5,060 nt of DNA, from the NCBI GenBank assembly GCA_051960855.1, contig JBQCDV010000220.1, positions 1 to 5,060 on the forward strand, read 5' to 3'. Shown piece by piece: positions 4,506-5,060 of the stretch (positions are counted from its first letter, which is position 1; each line of letters begins with the position of its first letter). The stretch comes from JBQCDV01 sp051960855. GTDB lineage: Bacteria; Actinomycetota; Actinomycetes; JAJZTN01. The notes beneath the pieces are model-generated. The model saw only the letters and a program-made list of their open reading frames with translations, did not search any database and was not told the origin of the DNA. A program made the position numbers and the translations under genes.

Positions 4506-5060
4506 TTCCAGACGACTCGGGCTCCTCGACGTCGTCGGTCCACATCTCGCGCATCTCGTCGAGCGCCTGCTGCATGATGCGCACCATCGCCTCCTGAGCC
4601 CGGCCGCCGTCGCTGCGCTGGATGGCCTGGGCCACGTCGCCGTGCAGGTGCATGGCCCCCTCGTCGGGGTGATGCGGCATGAGGCCGTAGTGGTGCCGAC
4701 CGATGAGGACCTCGGCCACGAGCTCGTGCAGCTTGGCGAACATCTCGTTGCCGCTGGCCGCCAGCACCTGACGGTGGAAGGCGATGTCGAGCTCCAGGAA
4801 CCCGTCCTCGTCGCCGCGCTGCCCCACGGCCCACATCCGTGCGGCGGTGGCGACAATCTCGCTGGCCTGCTCGGGAGTGGCGCGGCTTGCTGCCAGGAGT
4901 GCGGCCTGCGGCTCGATGGCCGTCCGCAGCTCGGTGAACGAACGCAGCTGCACGTTGCGCTGCCGGGACGCAAGGCGCCACCGGATCACCTGCGGGTCGT
5001 AGACATTCCACTGCGCCTGCCGCCGCACCGTCGTCCCGACGCGCCGCCGCGACTCGACCA
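4477..5060 (-). CDS. GntR-family regulator, FadR subfamily with FCD domain (N terminus beyond the window)
   Basis: The last 193 residues of a cytoplasmic repressor or activator that binds DNA as a dimer and senses a small carboxylate or sugar acid. The first residues, VESRRRVGTTVRR, are the wing end of the winged-helix domain; the recognition helix is cut off by the edge. WNVYDPQVIRWRLAS (17-31 of the visible part) resembles the WNLLDPDVLRW linker of the DgoR-like (galactonate regulator) branch. The all-helical FCD domain follows (about 36-173), with D91 and H95 in LDIAFHRQVLAASGN and H139 in LHGDVAQAI. The third histidine common in FCD proteins is I161 here, so metal binding may be altered or absent. 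An in-frame GTG at 5028 lies inside the conserved region and is not the start. The stop TAG (4477-4479) falls in the D-arm of tRNA-Ser, so the last residues, GGLA, are encoded by tRNA sequence. The effector and targets are not visible. Confidence 0.92.
   Translation of the reverse strand, partial: VESRRRVGTTVRRQAQWNVYDPQVIRWRLASRQRNVQLRSFTELRTAIEPQAALLAASRATPEQASEIVATAARMWAVGQRGDEDGFLELDIAFHRQVLAASGNEMFAKLHELVAEVLIGRHHYGLMPHHPDEGAMHLHGDVAQAIQRSDGGRAQEAMVRIMQQALDEMREMWTDDVEEPESSGRLSPPGGLA

Overview
The window is high-GC DNA (roughly 70% G+C, strong third-position G/C bias) of the kind found in Actinomycetota. A Nocardioides-like or other propionibacterial/actinobacterial soil organism is my best guess, from protein style only. 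It is an ordinary, densely coded chromosomal stretch. No insertion sequence, CRISPR array, rRNA or phage gene is visible, and no gap without a gene exceeds about 120 bases. I did not find a clearly new biological system; the interest lies in small non-coding structures between and at the ends of the genes.

Layout from left to right. (1) Minus strand, 1-735: the N-terminal 245 residues of an amidase-signature hydrolase, cut by the left edge. (2) 761-828: three tandem copies of a 25-bp unit whose first copy (minus reading) contains the last codons and the stop of the next gene. (3) Minus, 817-1548: a ZIP-family metal transporter with altered metal-site motifs. (4) 1549-1666: an intergenic stretch with an 11-bp tandem repeat and a 16-bp palindrome. 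(5) Minus, 1667-2539: a luciferase-like (LLM) flavin/F420-dependent oxidoreductase. (6) A 65-bp divergent intergenic region. (7) Plus, 2605-3036: a short AraC-type regulator. (8) 3040-3083: two tandem 22-bp repeats, a candidate operator. (9) Plus, 3120-3542: a VOC (glyoxalase-fold) protein. (10) Plus, 3584-4432: a class I SAM-dependent methyltransferase. (11) Minus, 4403-4491: tRNA-Ser(UGA). (12) Minus, 4477-5060: the ligand-binding part of a FadR/DgoR-type GntR regulator, cut by the right edge.

Functional reading. The AraC-type regulator and the VOC protein look like a regulator/effector pair, with the tandem repeat between them as the probable binding site; the methyltransferase follows 41 bp later with its own strong ribosome binding site and may be co-transcribed. 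The LLM oxidoreductase is divergent from the regulator and might share its control. The LLM, ZIP and amidase genes run in the same direction but show no clear functional link. At the right end the tRNA-Ser gene is overlapped on both sides: the methyltransferase stop codon lies inside it (antisense) and the GntR stop codon lies in its D-arm (sense). The sequence just upstream of the tRNA is also perfectly complementary over 10 bases to its variable arm.
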